Below, piece by piece: positions 8,288-16,290 of a stretch of 64,000 bases of DNA (positions are counted from its first letter, which is position 1; each line of letters opens with the position of its first letter). The stretch is from Microbacterium dauci (GTDB taxonomy: Bacteria; Actinomycetota; Actinomycetes; Actinomycetales; Microbacteriaceae). Under the pieces are notes generated by a model. That model was not told the origin of the DNA, ran no database searches, and saw nothing but the letters and a program-made list of their open reading frames with translations. Both the position numbers and the translations under genes were made by a program. Location of the stretch: assembly GCF_030065535.1 (NCBI RefSeq), contig NZ_JASJND010000006.1:124001-188000 (forward strand), read 5' to 3'.

Positions 8288-8883
8288 GCGGGGCGTGGAC
8301 GGTCATGATCCCGGTCAAGCCGTTCGCCGAGGCGAAGTCCCGGCTCGAGGTGGTCGGTGCGGCGCGCGTGGACGTTGCCCGCGCGCTCGCGTTCGACACG
8401 ATCGAGGTCGCCACACGCACCTCGGGCGTCGAGCGGGTCGTCGTGGTGACGGCCGACGACGGCATCGCACGGTTGCTCCCTGCCGGGGTCGTGCTCGTGC
8501 GGGAGCGCGAAGCGACCGGCATCGACGCGGCGCTCGCGCTGGCCGCCTCGCGGGTCGGCCTCCGCCGCAACCGCGCCGCACTTCCGGCCGACCTCGCCGC
8601 ACTCGCACCGACCGAGCTGGCCTCCGCGCTCGCGATCGCCGCCGCGGTGCCGCGTGCCGTGGTGGCGGATGCCGCGGGCACCGGCTCCACGCTCGTCACC
8701 GCCCGTGCGGGCACGGTGTGGGCGTCGGCGTACGGCTCCGACTCGTTCGCACGCCACCGCGGACTCGGGTGCCAGCCGTTGCCGGTGCGCGCCACGTCCG
8801 GCCTGCGGCGCGACCTCGACACCCCGGACGACTTCGCGGAACTGCTGCCGCGCGCTGGCGTCCGGCTCCGCGGCGTCGCGTAG
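8284..8883 (+). CDS. fbiD: CofC/FbiD-like phosphoenolpyruvate/2-phospholactate guanylyltransferase
   Basis: The protein has 199 residues and starts at a GTG overlapping the fgd stop (GTGA). The N-terminal MIPVKPFAEAKSRL is the nucleotide-binding signature of CofC/FbiD enzymes. These activate phosphoenolpyruvate or 2-phospholactate with GTP, giving the substrate for FbiA/CofD in F420 assembly. The acidic LPADLAAL stretch and the C-terminal RDLDTPDDF motif fit the same nucleotidyltransferase family. It closes the four-gene coupled operon. No fbiA or fbiB gene lies in the window, so F420 maturation must also use genes elsewhere. Confidence 0.85.
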   Translation: MSGAWTVMIPVKPFAEAKSRLEVVGAARVDVARALAFDTIEVATRTSGVERVVVVTADDGIARLLPAGVVLVREREATGIDAALALAASRVGLRRNRAALPADLAALAPTELASALAIAAAVPRAVVADAAGTGSTLVTARAGTVWASAYGSDSFARHRGLGCQPLPVRATSGLRRDLDTPDDFAELLPRAGVRLRGVA

Positions 8884-8896
8884 CCCTCATCGGGCG

Positions 8897-8902
8897 TAGC
8901 GT
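8897..8902 (+). promoter_or_regulatory. Predicted -10 box (TAGCGT) of a leaderless aldo/keto reductase mRNA
   Basis: TAGCGT lies exactly 6 nt before the ATG at 8909 and there is no purine-rich ribosome-binding site. This is the TANNNT-N6-start pattern seen at many genes in the window. It suggests that this gene is transcribed separately from the F420 operon. Confidence 0.5.
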
Positions 8903-8908
8903 GGCGAC

Positions 8909-9739
8909 ATGGTCACGATTCCCACGGTCTCCCTGAACGACGGCACCGCCTTCCCGCAGCTCGGGCTGGGCACGTACAACCTCCGCGGTGAGGACGGCGT
9001 GGCCGCGATGGTCGCTGCCGTCGAGGGCGGCTACCGCCTGCTCGACACCGCTGTCAACTACGAGAACGAGCGCGAGGTCGGCGAGGCGGTCCGGCGCAGC
9101 GGCATCCGTGACGAACTCCTCGTGACCACCAAGGTGCCCGGCCGGGACCACGGCTACGACGAGACGATCGCCAGTGCCCGCGGTTCGCTCGAGCGCCTCG
9201 GCCTCGAGCGCATCGACCTGTACCTCATCCACTGGCCGAACCCCAGCGTCGGCAAGTGGGTCGACACGTTCAAGGCGATGGTGACGCTCCAGCAGGACGG
9301 CCTCGTCGGCAGTGTCGGCGTCTCGAACTTCACCGAGCCGATGCTCGCGCGCCTCGTCGACGAGACCGGCGTGACGCCCGCCGTCAACCAGGTCGAACTG
9401 CACCCGCACTTCCCGCAGGCGGCGCTCCGCGCGTTCCATGCCGCGCACGGCATCCGCACCGAGAGCTGGAGCCCGCTCGCCCACCGGTCGGAGCTGCTGA
9501 GCGAGGAGGTTGTGATCGAGACGGCCGCCGCGCACGGCGTGACCCCGACGCAGGTCGTCCTCCGCTGGCACGTGCAGCTCGGCTCGACGCCGATCCCGAA
9601 GTCCGCCGATCCCGCACGCCAGATCGAGAACGCCGACGTCTTCGGGTTCTCGCTGACGGATGCCGAGATCGCGGCGATCGCCGCACTCGAGCGCGGTCGC
9701 CTGTGGGACGGCGACCCCGACACCCACGAGGAGATGTAG
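8909..9739 (+). CDS. Aldo/keto reductase (AKR superfamily)
   Basis: The 276-residue (alpha/beta)8-barrel NADPH-dependent oxidoreductase resembles 2,5-diketo-D-gluconate reductase-like AKRs. Visible motifs are LGLGTYNL, the DTAVNYENE signature with catalytic Asp and Tyr, Lys in TTKVPG, His in YLIHWPNP, VGVSNF, and the cofactor segment PIPKSADPARQIEN. Substrates of such enzymes are small aldehydes, ketones or methylglyoxal; the real substrate cannot be read from sequence. The stop is 15 bp from the convergent rtcB gene. Confidence 0.88.
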   Translation: MVTIPTVSLNDGTAFPQLGLGTYNLRGEDGVAAMVAAVEGGYRLLDTAVNYENEREVGEAVRRSGIRDELLVTTKVPGRDHGYDETIASARGSLERLGLERIDLYLIHWPNPSVGKWVDTFKAMVTLQQDGLVGSVGVSNFTEPMLARLVDETGVTPAVNQVELHPHFPQAALRAFHAAHGIRTESWSPLAHRSELLSEEVVIETAAAHGVTPTQVVLRWHVQLGSTPIPKSADPARQIENADVFGFSLTDAEIAAIAALERGRLWDGDPDTHEEM

Positions 9740-9754
9740 GGGTCGCCGCCCGGC

Positions 9755-10924
9755 TCAGTCGCCCTTCACGTTCACCAGCTGGCGCAGCGTGTGCCGCACC
9801 TCGACGAGGTCGGCGGCATCCGCCATCACCCGGTCGATCGGCTTGTAGGCCTGCGGAATCTCGTCGATGAACGCGTCGGTGTCTCTGAACTCGATCCCGA
9901 CCATCGCCTCCCGCAGCTGGTCGTGCGTGAATGTGCGCCGCGCCGCCGAGCGCGAGTACTCCCGTCCAGCGCCGTGCGGCGAGGAGTTCAGTGAGAGCGG
10001 GTTCCCGAGTCCGGTCACGACGTACGACGCCGTGCCCATCGACCCCGGGATGAGGCCGGGCCGACCTGCGTCGGCCTGGATCGCACCCTTCCTCGACACC
10101 CACACCTGCTTCCCGAAGTGCTTCTCGCTCTCGGTGAAGTTGTGGTGGCAGTTGATCCGCTCGTGCTCGATCACGTCCTCGCCCATCACTTCGGACAGCT
10201 GCCGCGACACCCGGTCCATCATCTCCTCACGGTTGAGAAGTGCGAAGTGCTGAGCCCAACGCAGCTGCCGGACGTAGTCCCGGAACTCCGTCGTCCCCTC
10301 GACGAGGTAGGCGAGATCGGGGTCGGGCAGGTCGATCCACCACTGCTTCGCCAGCCGCTGCGCGATCGTGATGTGGCGCATGGCGATCTTGTTACCGACG
10401 CCCCGAGACCCCGAGTGCAGGAACATCCACACCGCGTCGGTCTCGTCGACCGAGACCTCGATGAAGTGGTTCCCCGACCCGAGCGACCCGAGCTGGTTGC
10501 GCCAGTGCCCCGCGTACGATGCCGGGTCGAACTCGTGCTTCGCGGCGAGCTCCTCCAGCTCGGCGATCCGCGGCTCGGCTGTCGTGACGATCTTCCGGTT
10601 GTCGCGGCCCGCGGACAGCGGGACGGCCCGCTCGATCTGCTCCCGCAGCTTCGCGAGGTCGCGCTCAACGAGCTGCGCCTTCGTGAACTGGGTGCGGACG
10701 GCAATCATGCCGCAGCCGATGTCGACGCCGACCGCCGCCGGCATGATCGCGCCCAGGGTGGGGATGACCGATCCGACGGTCGCCCCCTTGCCGAGGTGCG
10801 CATCCGGCATGAGCGCGAGGTGCGGGTGGATGAACGGCATGCGCGACGAGGTGCGAGCCTGCTCGACGGTCTTCTCGTCGATGATGCTCGCCCACGACAG
10901 CAGCCGGTTCGAGAGCTTCTCCAT
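9755..10924 (-). CDS. rtcB: RNA-splicing ligase RtcB
   Basis: RtcB joins RNA ends carrying 2',3'-cyclic phosphate or 3'-phosphate to 5'-OH ends, using GTP and Mn2+. The 389-residue protein has the family metal-site motifs DAHLGKG (about residue 41) and GVDIGCGM (about 66), LGSGNHFIEV, HSGSRGVGN, and the C-terminal SPHGAGREYSR segment, which contains the guanylylated His. The frame extends 12 codons upstream. I chose the ATG at 10924 because AGGAAAGGA precedes it. A terminator-like hairpin and a 29-aa ORF with its own promoter lie just upstream, so rtcB may be expressed only by read-through. Such control is inference. Confidence 0.93.
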   Translation of the reverse strand: MEKLSNRLLSWASIIDEKTVEQARTSSRMPFIHPHLALMPDAHLGKGATVGSVIPTLGAIMPAAVGVDIGCGMIAVRTQFTKAQLVERDLAKLREQIERAVPLSAGRDNRKIVTTAEPRIAELEELAAKHEFDPASYAGHWRNQLGSLGSGNHFIEVSVDETDAVWMFLHSGSRGVGNKIAMRHITIAQRLAKQWWIDLPDPDLAYLVEGTTEFRDYVRQLRWAQHFALLNREEMMDRVSRQLSEVMGEDVIEHERINCHHNFTESEKHFGKQVWVSRKGAIQADAGRPGLIPGSMGTASYVVTGLGNPLSLNSSPHGAGREYSRSAARRTFTHDQLREAMVGIEFRDTDAFIDEIPQAYKPIDRVMADAADLVEVRHTLRQLVNVKGD

Positions 10925-10979
10925 GGTTCCTTTCCTTCGTGGAGTGGCCGAAGCATCCACGCGTGGAGAGGGCCACGCG

Positions 10980-11013
10980 AAAAAACGCCCCGGACCTTGA
11001 CGGTGCGGGGCGT
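10980..11013 (-). terminator. Rho-independent terminator between the 29-aa ORF and rtcB
   Basis: On the minus strand a 12-bp stem (11013-11002 with 10996-10985, one mismatch, 5-nt loop) is followed directly by six T residues (10985-10980). It lies after the stop of the small ORF and 56 bp before the rtcB start. It therefore either ends a stand-alone small mRNA or attenuates rtcB. Confidence 0.8.
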
Positions 11014-11028
11014 CTGACGGTGATGGCG

Positions 11029-11118
11029 TCAGGCGGCGCGCGCCGGAGGGTACGACTCGTAGCGGAACGGGTGGTTGCCCTTGTTCCGCTGGAGCAGATC
11101 ACGCGAGTGCGCGGTCAT
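11029..11118 (-). CDS. 29-residue small protein / possible rtcB leader peptide
   Basis: This ORF reads MTAHSRDLLQRNKG, then a tail rich in aromatic, Pro, Arg and Ala residues, ending PPARAA. A strong GGAGGA Shine-Dalgarno sequence lies 6 nt before the ATG. A good promoter (TTGACG, 17 nt, TAACGT) lies about 46 bp upstream and a terminator 15 nt after the stop. Those signals make it a real expressed unit although it is only 29 codons. I do not recognise the family. It is basic and has no obvious membrane segment. It could be an independent small protein or a leader peptide controlling rtcB read-through. Confidence 0.65.
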   Translation of the reverse strand: MTAHSRDLLQRNKGNHPFRYESYPPARAA

Positions 11119-11163
11119 GAGTCGTCCTCCGGGGGTTGCCACGCCGGTCGGCGCAGCCCTGCA

Positions 11164-11192
11164 ACGTTAGCGGCCCGGGCGTGTCGCGTCAA
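11164..11192 (-). promoter_or_regulatory. Sigma70-type promoter for the 29-aa ORF (and rtcB)
   Basis: On the minus strand TTGACG (11192-11187) and TAACGT (11169-11164) are separated by 17 bp, close to consensus. The -35 hexamer lies in the loop of the hairpin that follows the siderophore-interacting protein gene. Transcription should start near 11157, giving a short leader that carries GGAGGA. Confidence 0.6.
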
Positions 11193-11205
11193 CGACACGC
11201 CCGGG
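11174..11205 (-). terminator. Perfect 13-bp stem-loop after the siderophore-interacting protein gene
   Basis: Bases 11174-11186 pair perfectly with 11193-11205 around a 6-nt loop, 11 bp downstream of the stop of the siderophore-interacting protein gene. It has no T tail on the minus strand. The next promoter's -35 box is inside the loop, so the element may have a double role. Confidence 0.6.
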
Positions 11206-11216
11206 ATGCAGGTCAC

Positions 11217-12005
11217 TCAGTGCGGGGCGTGGTACTCCGCCTCGCCCGACTTCCAGTAGCCCTTGGCGACGAACTCGTCCGTCGACAGTCCCCAGCGGTC
11301 GACGAGCAGTGCGCGCGCCGGCTTGACGATCGCCTGCTCGGCAGCGACGAACCCGAAGACCGAGCCATCCGGTCGGTCTGCCGCCGCGAGCGCGCCCAGC
11401 GCGGCCGCCAACGCGGTGCCTGGGAACGCGTCGCCGCGGTGCACCGGCGTGACCTCTACCCCTGACGGCGCAGTGATCGCGAGCTCGTGCTCGGCATCCG
11501 TCGTCTCGACCAGGATGCGGCCGACCGCGTCCTCGCCCATGAGCCCCACGAACCGGCGGATCGCGGGAACCGCGGTCTCGTCGCCGGCGAGGAACCACGC
11601 GTCTGGGCGCCCCTCGAGCACCATCGATCCGCGCGGACCGCCGACGGCAACCGGGGCGCCGATGGGGGCCGACGCCGCCCAGGGTGCTGCGACGCCCTCG
11701 TCACCGTGCACCGCGAACTCGACGTCGAGCCATCCTTCCGCGGCGTCCCACGCCAGCGGCGTGTACTCGCGGCTCGGTGCCGCGCGCACGGCCTCGAGGT
11801 CAGCGGCATCCGCGTCGGCGAAGAACAGCCGCATGTGGTCATCGCTCCCGGGGGAATCGAACCCGATCAGGTCTTCTCCGGTGAGTCGGACGCGCACGTA
11901 GGTCGGGGTCTCCCAGGTGCGTGCGGCCAGCGTCGCCCGGCGGAATCGCAGGTCGAGCGGGCGACGCTCCAGCCGGAAGGAGGGGGAGGATTTGACGGAG
12001 GTCAT
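11217..12005 (-). CDS. Siderophore-interacting protein (FAD-dependent ferric-siderophore reductase)
   Basis: The 262-residue protein matches the SIP/ViuB family, which uses FAD and NAD(P)H to reduce ferric siderophores in the cytoplasm and release iron. Visible are the FAD-binding TWETPTYVRVRLTG segment and HMRLFF, the REYTPLAW motif typical of the flavin fold, GGPRGSM, AGDETAVPAI in the nucleotide-binding half and the C-terminal KGYWKSGEAEYH signature. It is transcribed away from a siderophore ABC transporter. No ribosome-binding site precedes the ATG at 12005. TAGCCT 7 nt upstream suggests a leaderless mRNA whose -10 region is covered by an IdeR-like box. Confidence 0.9.
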   Translation of the reverse strand: MTSVKSSPSFRLERRPLDLRFRRATLAARTWETPTYVRVRLTGEDLIGFDSPGSDDHMRLFFADADAADLEAVRAAPSREYTPLAWDAAEGWLDVEFAVHGDEGVAAPWAASAPIGAPVAVGGPRGSMVLEGRPDAWFLAGDETAVPAIRRFVGLMGEDAVGRILVETTDAEHELAITAPSGVEVTPVHRGDAFPGTALAAALGALAAADRPDGSVFGFVAAEQAIVKPARALLVDRWGLSTDEFVAKGYWKSGEAEYHAPH

Positions 12006-12024
12006 GAAGGTAAGGCTACCCTCA
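12006..12024. promoter_or_regulatory. Putative IdeR/DtxR iron box
   Basis: The 19-bp segment GAAGGTAAGGCTACCCTCA matches the DtxR/IdeR consensus (TTAGGTTAGGCTAACCTAA) at 14 of 19 positions and keeps the inner palindrome. It lies in the gap between the divergent siderophore reductase and siderophore importer operons, directly before the reductase start codon. Iron-dependent repression of the reductase, perhaps of both operons, is the likely function. Confidence 0.7.
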
Positions 12025-12113
12025 GTTTGTCGGCGCTCGTCCGGCATCCACCTTTCCGACAGACCGCCGGCGTGCTGATACACGCATGGGCATCTGAGCT
12101 GAGGAGCACTCGC

Positions 12114-13094
12114 ATGCGCACATCCCGTCCCTTCGCCGCCGCCTCGGTCGGCCTCATCGTCGCCATCGCCCTCGCGGGCTGCGCGTCGACGACCGAGCCC
12201 GCCGCGAACGACGAAGTGGCCACCACGGTCACCGTCACCGACAACCACGGCGAGCAGACCGTGACCACCCCGCCGCAGCGCGTCGTCGCCACCGACAACC
12301 GCACGATCACGCTTCTCGACAGCTGGGGTATCGAGATCGTCGCCGCCCCGCTCGATATTTTCCCCGAGGGCCTGTCGTACAAGGAGGACGGCTCCGAGGT
12401 CATCAACCTCGGCAACCACAGCGAGCCCGACCTCGAGGCCGTCGTCGCCGGCGACCCCGACCTGATCGTCAACGGGCAGCGCTTCTCGAGCTACTACGCC
12501 GACTTCGAGACCCTGGTCCCGAATGCCACGATCGTCGAGCTCGACCCGCGTGACGGCGAGCCCTTCGACGAGGAGCTCAAGCGTCAGGTCACCGTGCTGG
12601 GCGAGATCTTCGACAAGCAGGACGAGGCCGCCGCGCTCGTCGCCGACTTCGAGGCGTCGATCGAGCGGGTCCTCGCGGCCTACGACGCGTCGGAGACCGT
12701 CATGGGCGCGATCACCTCGGGCGGCGAGATCAACTACGCCGCTCCGACGACCGGCCGCACGCTCGGCCCGGTGTACGACATCCTCGGGCTGACCCCGGCG
12801 CTCGAGTCCGAGGGCTCGACCGACCACCAGGGCGACGACATCTCGGTCGAGGCCGTGGCCTCGTCGAACCCCGACTGGCTGCTCGTCATGGACAGGGATG
12901 CCGCGGTGAGCGTCAACACCGACGAGGCATACACGCCCGCGAATGACCTCATCGGCTCGTCCGAGGCGCTGCAGAACGTGACGGCCGTTGCCGAGGGCAA
13001 CGTGGTCTACATGCCCGCGGGCACGTACCTCAACGAGGGCATCGAGACGTACACGCAGTTCTTCAACGACTTCGCGGACGCGCTCGAGTCCTGA
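12114..13094 (+). CDS. Iron-siderophore ABC transporter substrate-binding lipoprotein
   Basis: The 326-residue protein starts with a lipoprotein signal (lipobox ALAGC, C23) and has the FepB/FecB-like class III binding-protein fold. Typical segments are TPPQRVVATDN near the N-terminus, PDLEAVVAGDPDLIV in the middle and NPDWLLVMDRD later. It would capture ferric siderophores outside the membrane and hand them to the two permeases encoded next. GAGGAG precedes the ATG. The stop overlaps the first permease start (TGATG). A longer upstream extension of the frame runs through the promoter region and is not used. Confidence 0.9.
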   Translation: MRTSRPFAAASVGLIVAIALAGCASTTEPAANDEVATTVTVTDNHGEQTVTTPPQRVVATDNRTITLLDSWGIEIVAAPLDIFPEGLSYKEDGSEVINLGNHSEPDLEAVVAGDPDLIVNGQRFSSYYADFETLVPNATIVELDPRDGEPFDEELKRQVTVLGEIFDKQDEAAALVADFEASIERVLAAYDASETVMGAITSGGEINYAAPTTGRTLGPVYDILGLTPALESEGSTDHQGDDISVEAVASSNPDWLLVMDRDAAVSVNTDEAYTPANDLIGSSEALQNVTAVAEGNVVYMPAGTYLNEGIETYTQFFNDFADALES

Positions 13095-14086
13095 TGTCCA
13101 CCACGGTTCAGGCGCCCGTCGGGAGCCGTCGCTCTCGCGGGCGCCTGTTCACGTGGCCGTTGCTCGTCGGGCTCGCCGTCGTCGGCGGGCTCGTCACGCT
13201 GTCGCTCTTCGTCGGCGTCTACGACGTCTTCGGCGAGCCGGACGGTGCCGAGATGTTCGCGATCACGCGGATTCCCCGTACCGTCGGCCTCATCCTCGCT
13301 GGTGCGGCGATGGCGATGTGCGGCCTCGTCATGCAACTGCTCACGCAGAACCGGTTCGTCGAGCCAACGACCACCGGCACGACCGAGTGGGCAGGCCTCG
13401 GCCTGCTCCTCGTGATGCTGCTCTTCCCCGACGCGCCGCTCATGGTGCGGATGGTCGGTGCCGTCGCCGCCGCGTTCGTCGGCACCATGCTGTTCTTCCT
13501 CTTCCTCCGCCGCGTCATGCTGACGTCGTCGATCATCGTCCCGATCGTCGGCATGATGCTCGGCGCGATCATCGGCGCCGTGTCGACCTTCATCGCACTC
13601 TCCACGAACATGCTCCAGAGCATGGCGATCTGGTTCACCGGCTCGTTCACCTCGGTGCTGCGTGGTCAATACGAACCGCTCTGGATCGTCCTCATCGTCG
13701 TCGTGGCGGTCTTCATCGCCGCCGACCGCTTCACGATCGCGGGCCTCGGGCAGGACATCGCCACCAACGTCGGCGTGAACTACTCGAGGGTCGTGCTGAT
13801 CGGGACGACCCTCATCGCGGTCGCAGCGGGCGTCGTCACCGTCGTCGTCGGCAATCTGCCGTTCCTCGGCCTCATCGTGCCGAACGTCGTCTCGATGATC
13901 CGCGGCGACGATCTGCGGTCGAACCTGCCGTGGGTCGCGCTCGGCGGCATCGCGCTCATCACCGCGTGCGACATCCTCGCCCGCGTCGTGAACATGCCCT
14001 TCGAGGTGCCCGTCTCACTGATCCTCGCGATGGTCGGGTCGGTCGTGTTCATCGCCCTGCTCCTTCGGCAGCGTCGCCGTGGTTGA
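13094..14086 (+). CDS. FecCD-family siderophore ABC permease 1
   Basis: The 330-residue, very hydrophobic protein has about nine membrane helices and the FecCD signatures RIPRTVGLILAGAAMAMCG near the N-terminus and GNLPFLGLIVPNVV, the ATPase-coupling region. It forms half of the membrane channel of the siderophore importer. Its ATG overlaps the binding-protein stop, and its own end overlaps the next permease by 8 bp, so the four genes are translationally coupled. Similarity seems closest to the CeuB/FatD-like branch, but I cannot name the siderophore. Confidence 0.9.
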   Translation: MSTTVQAPVGSRRSRGRLFTWPLLVGLAVVGGLVTLSLFVGVYDVFGEPDGAEMFAITRIPRTVGLILAGAAMAMCGLVMQLLTQNRFVEPTTTGTTEWAGLGLLLVMLLFPDAPLMVRMVGAVAAAFVGTMLFFLFLRRVMLTSSIIVPIVGMMLGAIIGAVSTFIALSTNMLQSMAIWFTGSFTSVLRGQYEPLWIVLIVVVAVFIAADRFTIAGLGQDIATNVGVNYSRVVLIGTTLIAVAAGVVTVVVGNLPFLGLIVPNVVSMIRGDDLRSNLPWVALGGIALITACDILARVVNMPFEVPVSLILAMVGSVVFIALLLRQRRRG

Positions 14087-15119
14087 CGTTTCCGCGCGGC
14101 GGGATGCCGCGCCCCGCACCGCCCGCTCGGGGGCGTTCCCGACAGCGGATGCCGCCCGCCGGTACCGCCTGCTCATCGCGGTGTTCGCCGTCGCGGCGGT
14201 GCTCATCGCCGCCGGCATCCTGTGGTGGGACAACCCGGCTCCGGTGGGTACGTCGGGCTTCTGGCGGATCGTCGAGCTGCGGATCTCGAGCGTCGCCGTG
14301 ATCGCGGTCGTGGCGATCTGTCAGGGCATCGCGACGATCACGTTCCAGACGGTCACCGCGAACCGCATCGTCACGCCGTCGCTCATGGGGTTCGAGTCGC
14401 TGTATACGGCGATCTCGACCGCGGCGATCTTCTTCTTCGGCGCAGCCGGTGCGATCGCGCTGCAGGGTGCCGGCCCCTACCTGCTGCAGATCGTCGTGAT
14501 GCTCGTGTTCTCGGGGATCCTCTACGGCTGGCTGCTGTCGGGTCGCTACGCGAACGTCCAGATCATGCTGCTCGTCGGCATCATCCTCGGCGGCGCGCTC
14601 GCCGCATTTTCGACGTTCCTGCAGCGGCTGCTGACGCCCACCGAGTTCGATTTGCTCACCGCGCGCCTCATCGGCAGCGTCGCGAACGCCGACGTCACAT
14701 ATCTGCCGATCGCCGTCCCGCTGCTCGCGGTCGCGGTCGCCGCGCTGTGGATCGGCGGCGGTCGACTGAACCTGCTCGGGCTGGGCCGCCCGGTCGCGCT
14801 GAGCCTCGGGTCATCGCACCGACGCGATTCGATCCTCGCGCTGTTGATGGTGTCGATCCTCATGGCGGTCTCGACGTCGCTCATCGGCCCGATGACGTTC
14901 TTCGGCTTCCTCGTCGCGATGCTCACCTACCAACTGGCCGACACGTTCGACCACCGCAGGATGTTCGCCATGTCGGTGCTCGTCGGCTTCGTGGTGCTCG
15001 GTGGGGCGTACGTCGTGCTGAAGCACGTGTTCTACGCCGCCGGCTCGGTCGGCATCATCGTCGAGATCGTCGGCGGCACGGCCTTCCTCATCCACCTGCT
15101 CCGAAAGGGTCGCCTGTGA
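14079..15119 (+). CDS. FecCD-family siderophore ABC permease 2
   Basis: The 346-residue second FecCD permease starts with GTG inside the end of permease 1. It has multiple hydrophobic helices and the segment SLIGPMTFFGFLVAML, which corresponds to the ATPase-contact loop of the family. An N-terminal cytoplasmic tail of about 30 residues rich in Arg and Ala precedes the first helix. It completes the heterodimeric membrane channel with the upstream permease and overlaps the ATPase gene by GTGA. Confidence 0.9.
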   Translation: MVDVSARRDAAPRTARSGAFPTADAARRYRLLIAVFAVAAVLIAAGILWWDNPAPVGTSGFWRIVELRISSVAVIAVVAICQGIATITFQTVTANRIVTPSLMGFESLYTAISTAAIFFFGAAGAIALQGAGPYLLQIVVMLVFSGILYGWLLSGRYANVQIMLLVGIILGGALAAFSTFLQRLLTPTEFDLLTARLIGSVANADVTYLPIAVPLLAVAVAALWIGGGRLNLLGLGRPVALSLGSSHRRDSILALLMVSILMAVSTSLIGPMTFFGFLVAMLTYQLADTFDHRRMFAMSVLVGFVVLGGAYVVLKHVFYAAGSVGIIVEIVGGTAFLIHLLRKGRL

Positions 15120-15871
15120 TCTCGCTCACCGCCGTCGAGAAGCGGTACAGCACCGACGTCGCGATCGGTCCCGTGACGCTCGACCTGCCGTCGGGGGGCA
15201 TGACCGCGCTCATCGGACCGAATGGCGCCGGCAAGTCAACGCTGCTCACAATGATCGGGCGACTCCTCCCCACCGACGGTGGCACGATCTCGGTCGGTGG
15301 GCACGACGTGGCCCACACGAAGTCACGCGAGCTCGCGAAAGTCGTCGCGATCCTGCGGCAGGAGAACCACTTCGTCACCCGACTCACCGTCCGCCAGCTC
15401 GTCGGGTTCGGACGCTATCCGCACTCGCGGGGCCGTCTCACCGCAGCCGACGAGTCGATCATCGACCGATCGATCGACTTCCTCGGCCTCGAAGGACTCG
15501 AGGGTCGCTACCTCGACGAGCTGTCAGGCGGGCAGCGCCAGCGCGCGTACGTCGCGATGGTGCTCGCGCAGGACACCGACTACGTGCTGCTCGACGAGCC
15601 GCTGAACAACCTCGACATCCAGCACGCCGTCCAGATGATGCGGCACCTGCACCGCGCGGCATCCGAGCTCGGTCGCACCATCGTCGTCGTCCTGCACGAC
15701 ATCAATTTCGCCGGGCACTACGCCGATCGGATCTGCGCCATGAAGGACGGTCGGGTCGTCGCGTTCGGCACCCCCGACGAGATCGTGCGTGCAGACGTCC
15801 TGTCGGACATCTTCGACACCCCGGTCGACGTCGTCGAGGGGCCGCGCGGGCCGCTCGCCGTCTACTACTGA
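15116..15871 (+). CDS. Siderophore ABC transporter ATP-binding protein
   Basis: The 251-residue ATPase has a Walker A motif GPNGAGKST (about residues 34-42), Q-loop LRQENH, signature LSGGQRQR, Walker B YVLLDEP and the switch His in VVVLHDINFA. It is FepC/FecE-like and powers the importer. It starts with a GTG overlapping the permease stop. Its 3' end overlaps the convergent VOC gene by 7 bp, so the iron operon ends here. No clear terminator lies in the overlap. Confidence 0.93.
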   Translation: MISLTAVEKRYSTDVAIGPVTLDLPSGGMTALIGPNGAGKSTLLTMIGRLLPTDGGTISVGGHDVAHTKSRELAKVVAILRQENHFVTRLTVRQLVGFGRYPHSRGRLTAADESIIDRSIDFLGLEGLEGRYLDELSGGQRQRAYVAMVLAQDTDYVLLDEPLNNLDIQHAVQMMRHLHRAASELGRTIVVVLHDINFAGHYADRICAMKDGRVVAFGTPDEIVRADVLSDIFDTPVDVVEGPRGPLAVYY

Positions 15872-16290
15872 GCGCCCGGCTCTCCGGCGAAGTACGCGAT
15901 CATCCAGTCGATGCCGAAGCGGTCGGTGAACATGCCGAATGTGCCGCCCCACGGCGGGGTCTCGTAGGGCATGACGACCGTGCCACCGGCGGACAGCGCG
16001 TCCCAGTAGGACTGCAGCTGTGCCTCGTCGTCGCCGCTGATCGACACTGAGAAGCCGGCGGGTGCGGTGTACGGCATGCTCGCGGGGGAGTCCGACGCCA
16101 TGAGCACCATGCCGTCGTCGGTCGTGAGCTGGGCGTGCATGATGAGGTGGCCTTCGCCCTCGGGCGCCATCTCGGGGATGCTGCCGAACTCGTCGAACAC
16201 GAGCTCTCCGCCGAGCACCGACTGATAGAACGTCATGGCTTCGCGGGCGTTGTCGCGGAACGACAGGTACGGGTTGAGGCTGAGCGGCAT
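15865..16290 (-). CDS. VOC-superfamily protein (PhnB/glyoxalase-like)
   Basis: The 141-residue protein matches the PhnB-like branch of the vicinal oxygen chelate superfamily. It has an N-terminal NPYLSFRDNAREAMTFY segment, LGGEL and PEGEGHLIMHA in the middle, and WGGTFGMFTDRFGIDWM near the end. Members bind metals or act as dioxygenase/glyoxalase-like enzymes, but many PhnB-like proteins have no known function. I prefer the ATG at 16290, with GGAAGGGA upstream, over an upstream start that adds 23 Ala-rich residues not typical of the family. Confidence 0.8.
   Translation of the reverse strand: MPLSLNPYLSFRDNAREAMTFYQSVLGGELVFDEFGSIPEMAPEGEGHLIMHAQLTTDDGMVLMASDSPASMPYTAPAGFSVSISGDDEAQLQSYWDALSAGGTVVMPYETPPWGGTFGMFTDRFGIDWMIAYFAGEPGAQ

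Noticed and set aside
11487..12113. Long N-terminal extension of the siderophore-binding lipoprotein
   Set aside because: The extension is antisense to the reductase gene and crosses the intergenic regulatory region. The lipoprotein signal begins at the ATG at 12114.
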